Source: an uncultured Clostridia bacterium (lineage in GTDB: Bacteria > Bacillota > Clostridia > Oscillospirales > Oscillospiraceae). Taken from it: a DNA stretch of 64,000 nt. Shown one piece after another: positions 28,058 through 36,528 of the stretch; the first letter of the stretch is position 1; each line of letters begins with the position of its first letter. The notes below the pieces were generated by a model. That model had not been told where the DNA came from, searched no databases, and was given only the letters and a program-made list of their open reading frames with translations. The stretch spans positions 87,980-151,979 of the forward strand of contig CANSAE010000006.1 in NCBI GenBank assembly GCA_947644595.1, written 5' to 3'. Position numbers and translations under genes: made by a program.

Positions 28058-28065
28058 AATCTCCC

Positions 28066-28881
28066 TCACTTCCTTTTCAGTATGTACAGATCCTCCCGGC
28101 GAGCTGGTATCAATGGGAGCTGCATCCGGGTCTGCTCCACCTCTGACAGCGCCAACTCCGCCGTAAGCACTTCCTCCCCGGCGTCCGCCCTGCAGAGCAC
28201 CTTGCCCCAGGGATCCACAGCAAGGCTGTTTCCGTAAGATACATAGGGCCCGTTTTCATCCCGGGCCGGAGCGCAGCCGACGGTAAACAGCTGATTATCA
28301 ACCGCTCTGCTACGGAACATCACTTCCCAGTGCAGCGGTCCGGTGGTCATATTAAAGGCAGCTGGAACAAAGACAGCCTTCGCCCCCTCCAGAGCCATGA
28401 TGCGCGCCAGTTCCGGGAACCGCATATCAAAGCAGACACACAGACCCAGCCGTCCGAATTCTGTGTCGAATACGGTGATATCCTTTCCCGGGGTAAAGGT
28501 ATCCGACTCTTTGAAATGCTGACCGCCCTGTACATCCACATCGAACAGATGGGTCTTGCGGTGCCGGGCAATCTGTCGGCCCTCACGGTCAAACACAAAA
28601 CAGGTATTGTACAGCCGGTCCCCTTCCCGTTCCGGGAACGTGCCGCCGATGAGGTACACACCGTTGTCCCGGGCCATATCCGACAGCGCCTGCCAGATCA
28701 TGCCGCCTGCTTCCTCGGCATTTTCCAGAAATGCAGCGTTTTCATAAAAGCACGGAAACATTTCCGGAAGGACTACTATATCCGCACCGTTTTTCGCGGC
28801 TTGTTCCGTCAACGCCCAGGCATGGGCGATATTTTTTACTTTTTCCTCGACCACTTGCATTTGCACAATGGATACCCGCAT
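28066..28881 (-). CDS. Nitrilase-family amidohydrolase (omega-amidase-like)
   Basis: The 271-residue carbon-nitrogen hydrolase has the Glu-Lys-Cys catalytic triad: Glu in VVLPEMFPCFYE, Lys in RHRKTHLFDVD and Cys in LGLCVCFDMRFPELAR. The segment following the lysine and the MTTGPLHWEV stretch resemble Nit2/omega-amidase members that deamidate alpha-ketoglutaramate. Substrate remains a family-level guess. The ATG at 28881 follows AAAGGAGGG by 6 nt; the longer upstream frame is not supported. It follows the Pro/Thr-linker gene by 14 nt in the same operon. Confidence 0.9.
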   Translation of the reverse strand: MRVSIVQMQVVEEKVKNIAHAWALTEQAAKNGADIVVLPEMFPCFYENAAFLENAEEAGGMIWQALSDMARDNGVYLIGGTFPEREGDRLYNTCFVFDREGRQIARHRKTHLFDVDVQGGQHFKESDTFTPGKDITVFDTEFGRLGLCVCFDMRFPELARIMALEGAKAVFVPAAFNMTTGPLHWEVMFRSRAVDNQLFTVGCAPARDENGPYVSYGNSLAVDPWGKVLCRADAGEEVLTAELALSEVEQTRMQLPLIPARREDLYILKRK

Positions 28882-28895
28882 GGATTTCCCTCCTT

Positions 28896-29519
28896 TTACG
28901 GTAGCTGCACCGTACCGGACGCGGTGATGCTTTCGATCTCCACGCCGCTGTAAGTGCCTTTGTAATTCCACACTACAGTAACAGGCACAGTGCCGGACGA
29001 AACCTCCGCCGTCTGTGACACCAACGGCGTAACGGCCAGATCATCCCCTTCATAACTGACCTTGGGACTGTTCAGCGCATAGGTCGTGCCATCCACAGTG
29101 ATGGCGATGCTGTTATGCAGTGCGTCGGTATAAAAACTGTACGATTCCGCGCTCACATCCACAGCCAGACGGTATCCGCCGCCGGCCGCTGGATAGGCGT
29201 TCCACTCCACCAAAACATTCAGCTTCGTGCCGGAATCAGACCGAAAGCTGCCAGACACTGCCGCAGGCTCCGGCGTCGGCGTCGGGGCTGGTGTGGGTGT
29301 GGGTGTCGGTGTCGGGGTGGGGGACGGCGTCGGCGTCGGAATCGGCGTTGGCGTAGGCATCGGCGTCGGGGTGACAGGGGCCGTCTGTTCCGGCGTTACG
29401 GTGGGTTCCATCGGGGGCGGCGTTTCCGCCGGGTCATCGCTCAGGATACCTCTGATACATAAAATAGACCCTGTAATCAAAACGATCAGTGCGACCGCAA
29501 TCAATGTGTTTCTTTTCAT
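28896..29519 (-). CDS. Membrane-anchored protein with Pro-Thr repeat linker
   Basis: The 207-residue protein has one N-terminal membrane anchor (~residues 5-25), a linker of about 18 Pro-Thr dipeptides (~residues 45-85) and a C-terminal beta-rich domain of ~115 residues that I do not recognise (for example YRLAVDVSAESYSFYTDAL). Pro-Thr linkers commonly span the wall and carry sugars. The ATG at 29519 follows AAAGGAG by 6 nt. It heads the operon with the nitrilase, SUFU and pentapeptide genes. The repeated GT-rich DNA (29255-29400) may vary in length by slippage. Confidence 0.75.
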   Translation of the reverse strand: MKRNTLIAVALIVLITGSILCIRGILSDDPAETPPPMEPTVTPEQTAPVTPTPMPTPTPIPTPTPSPTPTPTPTPTPAPTPTPEPAAVSGSFRSDSGTKLNVLVEWNAYPAAGGGYRLAVDVSAESYSFYTDALHNSIAITVDGTTYALNSPKVSYEGDDLAVTPLVSQTAEVSSGTVPVTVVWNYKGTYSGVEIESITASGTVQLP

Positions 29520-29599
29520 AACTGCTCCTTTGCCCATATCAAGGCGGCATCAGCCGCGTTATGGTTATTATACCGCGAATTTTCCAGAACTGCAAGTGC

Positions 29600-29628
29600 T
29601 TGACAATCTCCCGCTTTGGCACTATTCT
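29600..29628 (+). promoter_or_regulatory. Promoter of nadE
   Basis: Consensus TTGACA (29600-29605), 17-nt spacer, TATTCT (29623-29628), 33 nt before the start codon. Confidence 0.78.
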
Positions 29629-29661
29629 AAATACATCTTATTTAAAGTCGAGGCTACGTAC

Positions 29662-31587
29662 ATGAAAGATGGTTTCATCAAAGTCGCCGCCGCCGCTGTT
29701 TCCGTCACGGTGGCGGATGTAAAGAGCAATACGGAGGCAATCAAAACCCGTATGGAACAAACGGACAAGCTGGGAACCAATCTAGTGGTATTCCCGGAAC
29801 TATGCGTGACGGGCTATTCCTGCGGGGACCTGTTTTACAGTGACGTGCTCCTGAACGCCGCCGTAAAGGCGCTGGAAGCGCTCGCCGGATATTCCGCCGG
29901 GAAATATCCGGTTTATGTAATCGGACTTCCGGTGCGGTACAGGGGGAAACTGTACAACTGTGCTGCCGTGCTTTATGATGGGGCTTGTCTTGGCATTGTA
30001 CCCAAGGTACACCTGCCCAATGGTGGTGAATTTTACGAAAAACGCCAGTTCAGCAGCGCTATGGAGCTGCCTTCCGATGCCGCCGTCACTGTGGGCAAGG
30101 ACGTGGTGCCCATGGGTGCCGATCTGATGTTTGCCCATGACACGCTGGAACATTTTACCTTCGGGGTAGAGATCTGCGAAGATATGTGGGCCCCCGAGCC
30201 ACCCTGTGGCCGACTTTGCCGGAACGGCGCGCTCATTATTGCCAATCTTTCCGCCTCTGACGAAGTCATCGGGAAAGCAGAATACCGCCGCACCCTCATT
30301 TCCGCCACCACCGGACGCTTCGCCTGCGGTTATATCTATTGTGCCGCCGGGCCGGAAGAATCTACCCAAGATATGGTCTTTTCCCGGCATAATCTCATTG
30401 CCGAAAACGGCACGATTCTGGCGGAAAACCGGCCTTTTGAGTCCAGAGAGCTCACCATAACGGAAATTGATGTAAATAAGCTGGCCAATGAACGGCATAT
30501 GAATACCACCATCCCCGCCAATGGAGAGGACTGCTGTGTGATCTCCTTTGCCCAGCCCCTTCGGGAGACGGTGCTGACCCGATATGCAGCAAAAAATCCC
30601 TTCGTTCCGGCGGATGACGAAGAGCTATCCGCCCGGGCCGAGGCCATTTTGCAAATCCAGTCCTATGGCCTTGCCAAGCGGCTCAAGCATGCCCATGCCA
30701 AGACCGCCGTCATCGGGATCTCCGGCGGGCTGGATTCCACCCTGGCCGTCCTCGTCGCGGTACGGGCCATGAAGTTGCTGGACCGGCCGCTGACGGATGT
30801 GCTGGCCGTGACGATGCCCTGCTTCGGCACCACGGCCCGGACCAAATCCAACGCAGTGAAGCTGTGTGAGCTGCTGGGTGTCTCCCTGCGGGAGGTGAAC
30901 ATCAGCAAATCCGTGCTGCAGCACTTCGACGACATTGGGCAAAGCCCCGACTGTTTGGACGTGACCTATGAGAACGCCCAAGCCAGAGAACGCACCCAAG
31001 TACTCATGGACATTGCAAACATGACCTCAGGCATTGTTGTCGGCACTGGGGACCTGAGCGAATTAGCCCTAGGCTGGGCCACCTACAACGGCGACCATAT
31101 GTCCATGTACGGGGTAAACGCCTCCGTACCGAAAACCTTGGTACGGTACATCGTCCGTTATGAGGCGCAGAAGGCAGAACCCGCCATGGCCGCGGTGCTG
31201 GGTGATATTCTGGATACTCCCGTGTCCCCGGAGCTCCTCCCTGCGGACAAAAACGGTGAGATGACGCAGAAAACAGAGGATTTAGTGGGTCCCTACGAGC
31301 TCCATGATTTCTTTTTGTATCACATGCTCCGGACCGGGGCCGGGCCCAAGAAAATTTTCCGTCTGGCGCACTACGCCTTCGGCGGGGAATACGACGACAA
31401 AACCATTGTACACTGGCTGCGGACCTTCATGCGGCGGTTCTTTGTCCAGCAGTTCAAGCGCTCCTGCCTGCCGGACGGTCCCAAGGTGGGCACCGTGACC
31501 CTCTCCCCCCGTGGCGACTGGCGGATGCCCAGCGATGCGTCCTCCCGACTGTGGCTGGACGAGGTGGAAGAGCTGGAGAACACATAA
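29662..31587 (+). CDS. nadE: Glutamine-dependent NAD+ synthetase
   Basis: NadE makes NAD+ from nicotinate adenine dinucleotide, ATP and glutamine. The 641-residue protein joins an N-terminal nitrilase-like glutaminase (Glu in VVFPELCVTGYSCGD, Lys in VPKVHLPNGGEFYE, Cys in GVEICEDMWAP) to a C-terminal ATP-pyrophosphatase synthetase with the SGGLDSTLA motif. The downstream segments GTGDLSELALGWATYNGDHM and SVPKTLVRY are typical. The ATG at 29662 is chosen because homology starts there; the open frame that continues 145 codons upstream is antisense to the Pro-Thr linker of the neighbouring gene. GAGG lies upstream. Confidence 0.95.
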   Translation: MKDGFIKVAAAAVSVTVADVKSNTEAIKTRMEQTDKLGTNLVVFPELCVTGYSCGDLFYSDVLLNAAVKALEALAGYSAGKYPVYVIGLPVRYRGKLYNCAAVLYDGACLGIVPKVHLPNGGEFYEKRQFSSAMELPSDAAVTVGKDVVPMGADLMFAHDTLEHFTFGVEICEDMWAPEPPCGRLCRNGALIIANLSASDEVIGKAEYRRTLISATTGRFACGYIYCAAGPEESTQDMVFSRHNLIAENGTILAENRPFESRELTITEIDVNKLANERHMNTTIPANGEDCCVISFAQPLRETVLTRYAAKNPFVPADDEELSARAEAILQIQSYGLAKRLKHAHAKTAVIGISGGLDSTLAVLVAVRAMKLLDRPLTDVLAVTMPCFGTTARTKSNAVKLCELLGVSLREVNISKSVLQHFDDIGQSPDCLDVTYENAQARERTQVLMDIANMTSGIVVGTGDLSELALGWATYNGDHMSMYGVNASVPKTLVRYIVRYEAQKAEPAMAAVLGDILDTPVSPELLPADKNGEMTQKTEDLVGPYELHDFFLYHMLRTGAGPKKIFRLAHYAFGGEYDDKTIVHWLRTFMRRFFVQQFKRSCLPDGPKVGTVTLSPRGDWRMPSDASSRLWLDEVEELENT

Positions 31588-31591
31588 AAAC

Positions 31592-31617
31592 AAGGGGCGG
31601 GTTTAGAACCCGCCCCT
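31592..31617. terminator. GC-rich hairpin after nadE
   Basis: GGGGCGGGTT and AACCCGCCCC pair around a 3-nt loop. There is no T run on the plus side, so it may be a terminator, an RNA-stabilising hairpin or a dispersed palindromic repeat. Confidence 0.5.
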
Positions 31618-31652
31618 ACGGAGATAACGGCACATATACTTCGTTTTATTGT

Positions 31653-33110
31653 TTACATAATATTATTATCGTCAACCGACCAAAACAGACCCAATACGCA
31701 CCACAGCAGGGGCATCACGATGCACAGGCCTAGGCCGAACAGAGCCTGTCCCCACCAGGCCAACAGGGGCAAGGCCAGCACACATGTTATCCGGCTGTCT
31801 CGGTGCTTCCAAAAGCGCCATAGTGTGGCGGACATCAATCCCAAGTACGGCAGCAGGGACACAAAGCCGCCGTTTACCAGCAGGTTCAGATATTCGTTGT
31901 GGGCATTGTCTACATGAGTACGGAGCATACGGCCGCTCTCCTCCACAAAACGGGAGAATTCCAAGTCTGTGCGCAGCTCCAATGTCCCAGGTCCTCCGCC
32001 CAGCAAGGGGCGTTCCCGAACCAGTTCCCACACATTTTGCCAAATCTCCACTCTGCTGGAGCCGAAAGAGGGCAACAGTTCCCCGTGGAGCACACGGGAT
32101 ATCTCGTACAGCGTCCCCTCTTCCGGCGGGCAGAGGTAGACCAGTGCCAAGGCTGACGCAAGGCATAAGACTTCCAAAAACGCGAGGATCCGGGGAAGTT
32201 TGCGGAATACCAAGTTTGACTTCCGGAAAAATTGCCCCGCAGCCGCGAAAAGCCCCGCGGTTAACAGGAGCACTGCCGTCGGTTTGCACAATACAAACCG
32301 CGCTCCCGTGGCTGAAAACCGGAGCGACATGGATATCCCCGTTATGGTTGCCATCAAGGCCAGCAGAAGCAGTCCGCGGGAAAGGCGTTCCCGGTCCGTG
32401 ATGAGCATCGGCGCCGATAAGGCGCACAACAGCAGTCCTGCAAGTCCGCCAGACACGCCGGATTTCAGCAAAACAAACAGGCACAGCCCGCCGGGCAGCA
32501 AGAATGCCGTGCCTCTGCCTCCGCCAAAGACAAGGAACATTCCAAAACATACGGGAATGACCAGGCAGAAAAAAGCAGCCAGCAGGTCCGTGTTGCCGAT
32601 AAGGCCCAGAAATTCGCCCGTGTAATACACGCCGGAATCATAGAAAGTCCGGGCGTTGGGAAACAGCCACAGGCAATTGCATCCCAACAGCTGGATTACG
32701 GCGATGACCCCATTGACCGTACCGCTCAGGGCCAGCACCCAAGCATAGGACTGCCGCAATCTGCCATAGGCGGAAACGCCCAAAAAGATACCACCGTACA
32801 ACAGCCAGGTGAAGAGGCCGTCATACCGGCTGGGGCCGATTATGGCCTCCGCTCTATACGGAGAACACAAGGCAGACAGGCACAGTCCGGCCATAAGGGC
32901 CAGCACACACCATCTCCCCGCATGTCTATGCGCAGGGCGGAGTGCTTCCCAACCTGTCAATACGACCAGTCCAACCAGCCACAAAGCGGTAACCGCCGCA
33001 AAGAAGGCATATTTCTGCATCGTGAGATTCCCATAGCCTTCCCAGCCCAGCCACAGGGGGAACACCCCCAGCATGGTGAGGAGATACCAGTGGGTCCAGT
33101 TTTGTTTCAT
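31653..33110 (-). CDS. O-antigen ligase/polymerase-family membrane protein
   Basis: The 485-residue protein has about eleven membrane segments and the Wzy_C/O-antigen ligase signature in the large external loop, HVDNAHNEYLNLLVNGG, with flanking arginines in GSSRVEIWQNVWELVRERPLLGGGPGTLE (ends cited only). In Firmicutes such proteins ligate or polymerise secreted glycans, or glycosylate surface proteins. Its ATG overlaps the nagA stop (ATGA), so it is co-translated with amino-sugar genes. The partner glycan is unknown. Confidence 0.85.
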   Translation of the reverse strand: MKQNWTHWYLLTMLGVFPLWLGWEGYGNLTMQKYAFFAAVTALWLVGLVVLTGWEALRPAHRHAGRWCVLALMAGLCLSALCSPYRAEAIIGPSRYDGLFTWLLYGGIFLGVSAYGRLRQSYAWVLALSGTVNGVIAVIQLLGCNCLWLFPNARTFYDSGVYYTGEFLGLIGNTDLLAAFFCLVIPVCFGMFLVFGGGRGTAFLLPGGLCLFVLLKSGVSGGLAGLLLCALSAPMLITDRERLSRGLLLLALMATITGISMSLRFSATGARFVLCKPTAVLLLTAGLFAAAGQFFRKSNLVFRKLPRILAFLEVLCLASALALVYLCPPEEGTLYEISRVLHGELLPSFGSSRVEIWQNVWELVRERPLLGGGPGTLELRTDLEFSRFVEESGRMLRTHVDNAHNEYLNLLVNGGFVSLLPYLGLMSATLWRFWKHRDSRITCVLALPLLAWWGQALFGLGLCIVMPLLWCVLGLFWSVDDNNIM

Positions 33111-34237
33111 GCTATCTCTATCAGTTCGCCGCGGAACACAACAGCACGGACGGACAAATCCTTTTTGTCCAACAGGACTGCGCTGGCATCCATCCCCGCC
33201 GATAAAGTCCCGATGCGGTGCTGCATATGCATCGCCTGGGCCGGGTTGAAGGTAGCCGCCCGAACGGCATCCTTCAACGGAATGCCAAAGGATACGGCAG
33301 TACGGAGACCCTCCATCAAATTGGTCACGGCGCCGGCAATGGTACCGTCCGCCAGCGTGGCCAGTTTGCCCCGGACCGTCACATCCAGGCCGCCCAGGGT
33401 ATACTGACCGTCGGGCATCCCGGCGGCACGCATGGTATCGGAAATCAAAATCACCCGCTCCGGGCCGTACAGACGGAATACGGACCGGACCACGCTCTCA
33501 TGAATATGAACTCCGTCGCAGATGAGCTCCACCCGGACCTCCGGATGGTCAAAGGCCGCTCCCACTACACCGGGCGCACGGTGGCTGAAGGGTGCCATGG
33601 CATTAAACAGGTGTGTGACCTGTCTCGCGCCGGCAAAAAATGCCTGCTGCGCCGCAGCATAGTCTGCCGCGGTGTGCCCAACAGAAACTGTGATTCCGCT
33701 TTGCGCGGCTTTTCGTATGAATTCGACGGCACCGGGCAGCTCCGGGGCCACAGTCACCAATTTTACCAGTTCTCCGGCCGCAGTACGCAGGCGGTCCAGC
33801 AATTTTAAATCCGGTTCCCGGAGGTACGCGCCGTTTTGCGCGCCTTTTTTCTCCGCGCTCAGAAACGGGCCTTCCAAATTCACACCCACCAGCTCCGCTC
33901 CTGTGACCGCAGTCCGCTGATAATACGCCGCATTTTCACATATCCGGAGAAGCTGCGCTTCCGGCAAAGTCATTCCCGCCGGGCAGAGATATGTTACGCC
34001 CTGGCTGAGTTCATATTCCGCCATTTTTGCCAATCCCTCAGGGGTGGCATCACTGAAATCCTCGCCCTTGCATCCGTGAAAATGCAGGTCGATCAGGCCT
34101 GGGATCACATAGCACCCGGACGCATCCAGCACCCGGGCGTCCCCGCTTTGTTCCGCGATCACTGCCCCATTGGTGCAAAGGTCCCGGAAGAGAAAGCCCC
34201 GGTCCACCTCAAACACTGCACCATTGCTTATCCGCAT
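33107..34237 (-). CDS. nagA: N-acetylglucosamine-6-phosphate deacetylase
   Basis: NagA removes the acetyl group from GlcNAc-6-phosphate. The 376-residue metal-dependent amidohydrolase shows the HxH-type segment LIDLHFHGCKGEDFSDAT, the metal Glu in NLEGPFLSAEKKGAQN, histidines in VSVGHTAADYAAA and VTHLFNAMAPFSHR, and the catalytic Asp in ILISDTMRAAGMPDG. The ATG at 34237 lies inside the end of nagB (10-nt overlap); GGGG upstream serves as a site. nagB and nagA together feed GlcNAc-6-P to fructose-6-P. Confidence 0.95.
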   Translation of the reverse strand: MRISNGAVFEVDRGFLFRDLCTNGAVIAEQSGDARVLDASGCYVIPGLIDLHFHGCKGEDFSDATPEGLAKMAEYELSQGVTYLCPAGMTLPEAQLLRICENAAYYQRTAVTGAELVGVNLEGPFLSAEKKGAQNGAYLREPDLKLLDRLRTAAGELVKLVTVAPELPGAVEFIRKAAQSGITVSVGHTAADYAAAQQAFFAGARQVTHLFNAMAPFSHRAPGVVGAAFDHPEVRVELICDGVHIHESVVRSVFRLYGPERVILISDTMRAAGMPDGQYTLGGLDVTVRGKLATLADGTIAGAVTNLMEGLRTAVSFGIPLKDAVRAATFNPAQAMHMQHRIGTLSAGMDASAVLLDKKDLSVRAVVFRGELIEIA

Positions 34238-34980
34238 ATGTGTTTCCCCTTTTCCGTGAATAGTTTCAAGGCCGCGCAATCTGCCACAACGGCCACATCC
34301 CTGTGAAGCTGCAAAACAGACGCCGGACATCGGGGTGTGACAGAGCCGCAGACTGTCCGATACAGCGCCTCCGCTTTTTCTTCCCCACTGACCAGAAGCA
34401 GCACCCGACGGGCGGCCATAATGCCCCCGATTCCCATGGTGATCGCTTGACGGGGCACATCCTCTGAACGGGCAAAAAAACGGGCGTTGGCCTCAATGGT
34501 ACTTTGGGTCAGGTCCACTACATGAGTATCCCGTAGGAAGCTCTCCCCCGGCTCATTAAAACCAATGTGTCCGTTCCGTCCCAATCCCAGCACCTGCAGG
34601 TCGGCATAGCCCAGCGATGCCAGCAGGGCATCATACCGGACACATTCAGCGTCAGCATCCGGGGCCAGGCCATTGGGAAGATATGTATTGGCCGGGTCAA
34701 CGTCGATTTGGGAAAACAGGTGCTCTTCCATGAAATGCCGGTAGCTCTTGGGATGGGTGGGCTCCAGGCCCTTATACTCATCCAGATTCACTGTGCGTAC
34801 CTTCTGAAAGCTGAATGCCCCCTGTCGGTACCGGGCCGTCAATTCTTCGTAGGCACCGATGGGTGTGGCCCCCGTGGCAAGGCCCAAGACACAATCCGGC
34901 TTACAGATGATCTCCCCGGCAATCATGTCAGCGGCACGGCGGCTTATGGCACTGTAGTCCGCTTCCTGATAGATTTTCAT
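34228..34980 (-). CDS. nagB: Glucosamine-6-phosphate deaminase
   Basis: NagB converts glucosamine-6-phosphate to fructose-6-phosphate and ammonia. The 250-residue protein has the substrate loop LGLATGATPIGAYEEL, the catalytic base region VNLDEYKGLEPTHPKSYR, LGLGRNGHIGFNEPG and the ring-opening segment that ends VDLTQSTIEANARFF. Its length is usual for Firmicutes. AAAGGAGGG precedes the ATG. A good promoter lies upstream, diverging from the ROK-kinase gene. Confidence 0.96.
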   Translation of the reverse strand: MKIYQEADYSAISRRAADMIAGEIICKPDCVLGLATGATPIGAYEELTARYRQGAFSFQKVRTVNLDEYKGLEPTHPKSYRHFMEEHLFSQIDVDPANTYLPNGLAPDADAECVRYDALLASLGYADLQVLGLGRNGHIGFNEPGESFLRDTHVVDLTQSTIEANARFFARSEDVPRQAITMGIGGIMAARRVLLLVSGEEKAEALYRTVCGSVTPRCPASVLQLHRDVAVVADCAALKLFTEKGKHICG

Positions 34981-35003
34981 GGCCCCCCTCCTTTACTGCT
35001 TCC

Positions 35004-35032
35004 ATCATATTGGTTATACAGCCTCCCGTCAA
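35004..35032 (-). promoter_or_regulatory. Promoter of nagB-nagA operon
   Basis: On the minus strand TTGACG (35027-35032), 17-nt spacer, TATGAT (35004-35009), 24 nt before the nagB start codon. Confidence 0.72.
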
Positions 35033-35059
35033 GTCATCCGGAAAAAATATTTTCCGCCC

Positions 35060-35087
35060 TTGACAAACAGAAAAAAGCTGATAGCCT
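35060..35087 (+). promoter_or_regulatory. Probable promoter of ROK-family gene
   Basis: Consensus TTGACA at 35060-35065; a weak -10 (TAGCCT, 35082-35087) at 16 nt. The -10 is poor, so only the -35 is convincing. Confidence 0.45.
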
Positions 35088-35110
35088 AATGATATAAGGA
35101 GGGATGTTCC

Positions 35111-36487
35111 ATGAAGCATCTTGGTATCGACGTAAGCATTCAGCATCTCCCGCCACTGGACCCGGCGTTTTTGCCACTGGGCAAGTTCAATAAAGCATTT
35201 TTGGAGGATGCAAAAGAGCCGTTCCACATCGCTGTAGAACGCTCCGGAGGACAAACGGCGGTGTGCCGCACCTTTGTCCACGGCACGGCCGACCGACTTG
35301 ATGCGGATGTGTATTACATCGACCGACTCATCAAGACCCTGCTGTGGCTCAAGGGCGGGTTTCGGGTGTATCTGATGGGGAATGCCGCCGTGTGCGCCGT
35401 CATGGAGGAACGCTATGCCCAGAATGGCGCCCGGGCCTTTGATGTTGACTTCATGAGCCGCATCTATGAGCAGCCCTTCGCAGTACTGCGAGTGGACGAA
35501 GTCCCGGAGACCCAGGACAGTTCCATGCCTGTGGGCTGCCATCTGGAGGGCTGCCGCATCGGGTTCGACGCCGGGGCATCTGACCGGAAGGTTTCCGCCA
35601 TCATCGACGGGGAAAGCGTGTTCAGTGAGGAGGTCGTGTGGTTCCCGAAGGTCAATACCGACCCGGACTACCACTATAACGGCATCGTGTCCGCCTTCCG
35701 GTCAGCGGCGGCCCATCTGCCCCGGGTGGACGCCGTAGGCATTTCCTCAGCGGGCATCTATATTGACGGCCGCACCATGAGCGCGTCCCTGTTTCTGCAG
35801 GTGCCGGAGGACCTGTTCGACACCAAGGTGAAGGACATCTACATCCGGGCCGTGCGGGATACCTTCGGTGACGTGCCCTATGCCGTGGTGAACGACGGGG
35901 ATGTATCTGCCCTAGCTGGGGCCATGAGCCTGGAGGACAACAACGTGCTGGGCATCGCCATGGGCACCAGTGAGGCCGCAGGCTATGTGGACGCCGCCGG
36001 AAACATCACTGGCTGGCTCAATGAGCTGGCCTTTGTCCCTGTAGACGCCGCGCCCGGCGCCATGGTGGACGAATGGAGCGGCGACATCGGCTGCGGGGTG
36101 AAGTATTTTTCCCAGGATGCGGTCATCAAGCTGGCCCCCGCCGCGGGCATCGAGATGGAGGAGGACCTCTCCCCTGCCGAAAAGCTGAAGGTCGTACAGG
36201 GCCTGATGGAACAAAATGACCCCCGGGCCGCGAAGATTTATGAGAGCATAGGGGTATATCTGGCCCACACGCTGGCACTGTATCACCACTGGTACGGTTT
36301 CCGCCATGTACTGCTGCTGGGCCGCGTCATGAGCGGCAGGGGCGGAGATCTGTTGCTGGACATCTGCAAACAGGTGCTGGCAGAAGAGTACCCAGACCTC
36401 AGCTCCGCGGTGAACATCGCTCTGCCCGATGAGAAGTTCCGCCGGGTGGGACAGTCCGCCGCCGCGGCCAGTCTGCCGGAGATTTGA
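35111..36487 (+). CDS. ROK-family sugar kinase-like protein
   Basis: The 458-residue protein has the actin-like ATPase fold of ROK/hexokinase-type kinases in its C-terminal 310 residues: phosphate-1 loop CRIGFDAGASDRKVSAII, PRVDAVGISSAGIYI, VVNDGDVSALAGAMSLE (catalytic Asp) and IAMGTSEAAGYVDAAG. An N-terminal ~150-residue extension is not typical of short ROK enzymes. The ROK zinc-binding cysteines (CGxCGCxG) are not evident. Position opposite nagBA suggests an amino-sugar kinase, possibly for GlcNAc, by context only. AAGGAGGG precedes the ATG. Confidence 0.78.
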   Translation: MKHLGIDVSIQHLPPLDPAFLPLGKFNKAFLEDAKEPFHIAVERSGGQTAVCRTFVHGTADRLDADVYYIDRLIKTLLWLKGGFRVYLMGNAAVCAVMEERYAQNGARAFDVDFMSRIYEQPFAVLRVDEVPETQDSSMPVGCHLEGCRIGFDAGASDRKVSAIIDGESVFSEEVVWFPKVNTDPDYHYNGIVSAFRSAAAHLPRVDAVGISSAGIYIDGRTMSASLFLQVPEDLFDTKVKDIYIRAVRDTFGDVPYAVVNDGDVSALAGAMSLEDNNVLGIAMGTSEAAGYVDAAGNITGWLNELAFVPVDAAPGAMVDEWSGDIGCGVKYFSQDAVIKLAPAAGIEMEEDLSPAEKLKVVQGLMEQNDPRAAKIYESIGVYLAHTLALYHHWYGFRHVLLLGRVMSGRGGDLLLDICKQVLAEEYPDLSSAVNIALPDEKFRRVGQSAAAASLPEI

Positions 36488-36492
36488 ATAGT

Positions 36493-36527
36493 AAAAAAGA
36501 CGAACACCGCCGTGTTCGTCTTTTTTC
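36493..36527. terminator. Bidirectional terminator
   Basis: AAAAAAGACGAACAC pairs with GTGTTCGTCTTTTTT around a 4-nt loop, between convergent genes. Confidence 0.88.
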
Positions 36528-36528
36528 G

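Noticed and set aside
29227..29661. 145-codon N-terminal extension of nadE rich in Val-Gly
   Set aside because: It is antisense to the Pro-Thr linker of the opposite gene; NadE homology and a promoter place the start at 29662.
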